Shown piece by piece: positions 5,808-6,033 of a DNA stretch of 6,033 nt (position 1 is the stretch's first letter; each line of letters opens with the position of its first letter). The position numbers and the translations under genes are program-made. The DNA comes from Ignavibacteriaceae bacterium (GTDB lineage Bacteria > Bacteroidota > Ignavibacteria > Ignavibacteriales > Ignavibacteriaceae): contig JALHTS010000552.1 of the NCBI GenBank assembly GCA_022865965.1, positions 1-6,033 on the forward strand, read 5' to 3'. The notes under the pieces were generated by a model that worked only from the letters and a program-made list of their open reading frames with translations, did no database searches and was not told the origin of the DNA.

Positions 5808-5920
5808 ATATAACGGTAAATTGTAAGTTGTCGTTGCGGATTGCGGGTGATTGTCTGTCCGCAGGACAAAGACAATCGGGCGGGAATCCGGACAACGGTA
5901 TCTGCCACAATTTGTTTCCA
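5808..5920 (-). other. Integron attC site 6
   Basis: On the minus strand the left box is TGGAAAC (5920-5914), keeping only AAC of the consensus, followed by AAATTGT. The right box is GTTATAT (5814-5808), preceded by ACAATTT, which pairs with AAATTGT. Deeper plus-strand stems are GATTGTC (5849-5855) with GACAATC (5871-5877) and TGTCC (5856-5860) with GGACA (5864-5868) around a three-base loop; GCGGATT at 5836-5842 faces AATCCG at 5885-5890. It begins 23 bp after the stop of the partial gene at the right edge. Confidence 0.75.
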
Positions 5921-5943
5921 GCGAATTTCTTGAGTAACTCAAC

Positions 5944-6033
5944 CTAGTTAAGTCCATTCGAACTTTCACTGTTCTTAACATCTTGTCTAACAGAAGACTC
6001 GACCCCATTTATCACTTTCCATTTATTATTGAT
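5944..6033 (-). CDS. 3' end of an unidentified protein gene
   Basis: The minus-strand frame beginning at the right edge stays open for 29 codons and stops at TAG 5946-5944. The fragment contains NNKWKVINGVESSVRQ and ends in NSESSNGLN. The NNKWKVING part resembles the closing strand of NTF2-like domains (xGKWKI), which would fit the neighbouring genes, but it is too short to assign. Support comes mainly from its place 23 bp before attC-6, as expected for a cassette gene end. The rest lies outside the window. Confidence 0.5.
   Translation of the reverse strand: MNNKWKVINGVESSVRQDVKNSESSNGLN

Larger units (their letters stand above)
1290..6033 (-). mobile_element. Integron gene-cassette array (partial, integrase not in window)
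   Basis: Six attC-like palindromes alternate with same-strand genes, and each site lies between the stop codon of one gene and the start of the next. Taking the usual G^TT cut in the right-hand box, the cassettes are A 5813-4762, B 4761-3265, C 3264-2620, D 2619-1802 and E 1801-1296. A preceding cassette is cut by the right edge and a possible following one begins at 1295. Cassette sizes of about 0.5 to 1.5 kb, one main gene per cassette, unrelated cargo and mixed base composition all fit integron cassettes. No integrase or attI is present; they would be expected beyond 6033. The boundaries follow from general knowledge of attC cleavage and were not measured. Alternative: a set of unrelated intergenic hairpins, which I think unlikely because both boxes and paired arms recur at all six sites. 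Confidence 0.82.

Noticed and set aside
1290..5920. CRISPR array or dispersed REP-type repeats
   Set aside because: The palindromes are not identical, are separated by whole genes, and share only the terminal boxes, unlike CRISPR or REP elements.
5739..6008. 89-codon minus-strand open frame
   Set aside because: It runs straight through attC-6, has no recognisable domain, and competes with the better-placed partial frame ending at 5944.

Overview
The window reads as a stretch of an integron gene-cassette array (cassettes with recombination sites but no integrase visible here). Every credible gene lies on the minus strand, so transcription runs from high to low coordinates. Between the genes sit six imperfect palindromes of 73 to 192 bp with the layout of attC sites: a xxxxAAC box shortly after a stop codon, complementary arms around a variable centre, and a GTTxxxx box shortly before the next gene. 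The arms differ from site to site but pair within each site, which is characteristic of attC and not of ordinary dispersed repeats.

Organism: the base composition is low in G+C, and secreted or lipoprotein genes with a Bacteroidota look dominate (an S9A prolyl oligopeptidase, a serine hydrolase ending its signal peptide in NAQ, and a small membrane protein with MQFTDEVNW). Three genes have no Shine-Dalgarno sequence, as is normal in Bacteroidota. Four others have strong AGGAGG-type sites, so the cargo probably comes from several lineages. I infer a Bacteroidota or related (Ignavibacteriota-type) environmental bacterium. The sequence does not prove the host.

Layout in the direction of transcription: 6033-5944 is the 3' end of an unidentified gene, then attC-6 (5920-5808). 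Cassette A (5813-4762) has a truncated DUF4440-like lipoprotein (5699-5460) whose stop overlaps the start of a complete SnoaL-like lipoprotein (5463-4912), then attC-5 (4882-4756). Cassette B (4761-3265) has a 178-bp leader, a beta-lactamase/class C-fold serine hydrolase (4577-3465) with two of three active-site motifs altered, then attC-4 (3391-3259). Cassette C (3264-2620) has a G+C-richer DUF4440-like lipoprotein (3199-2699), then attC-3 (2686-2614). Cassette D (2619-1802) has an unrecognised secreted 177-aa protein (2574-2041), then attC-2 (1987-1796). Cassette E (1801-1296) has a 94-aa three-helix membrane protein (1763-1479), then attC-1 (1387-1290). After this comes the first 419 codons of a prolyl oligopeptidase (1257-1), either a further large cassette or the flanking chromosome.

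The genes do not form a metabolic pathway. What they share is the cassette format and the destination: all seven genes whose 5' end is visible encode a signal peptide, lipoprotein signal or membrane protein. Most leaders are under 70 nt, so expression probably depends on read-through from a promoter beyond position 6033, where an integrase gene would also be expected. No rRNA, tRNA, CRISPR array, transposase or convincing intrinsic terminator for the minus strand was seen.
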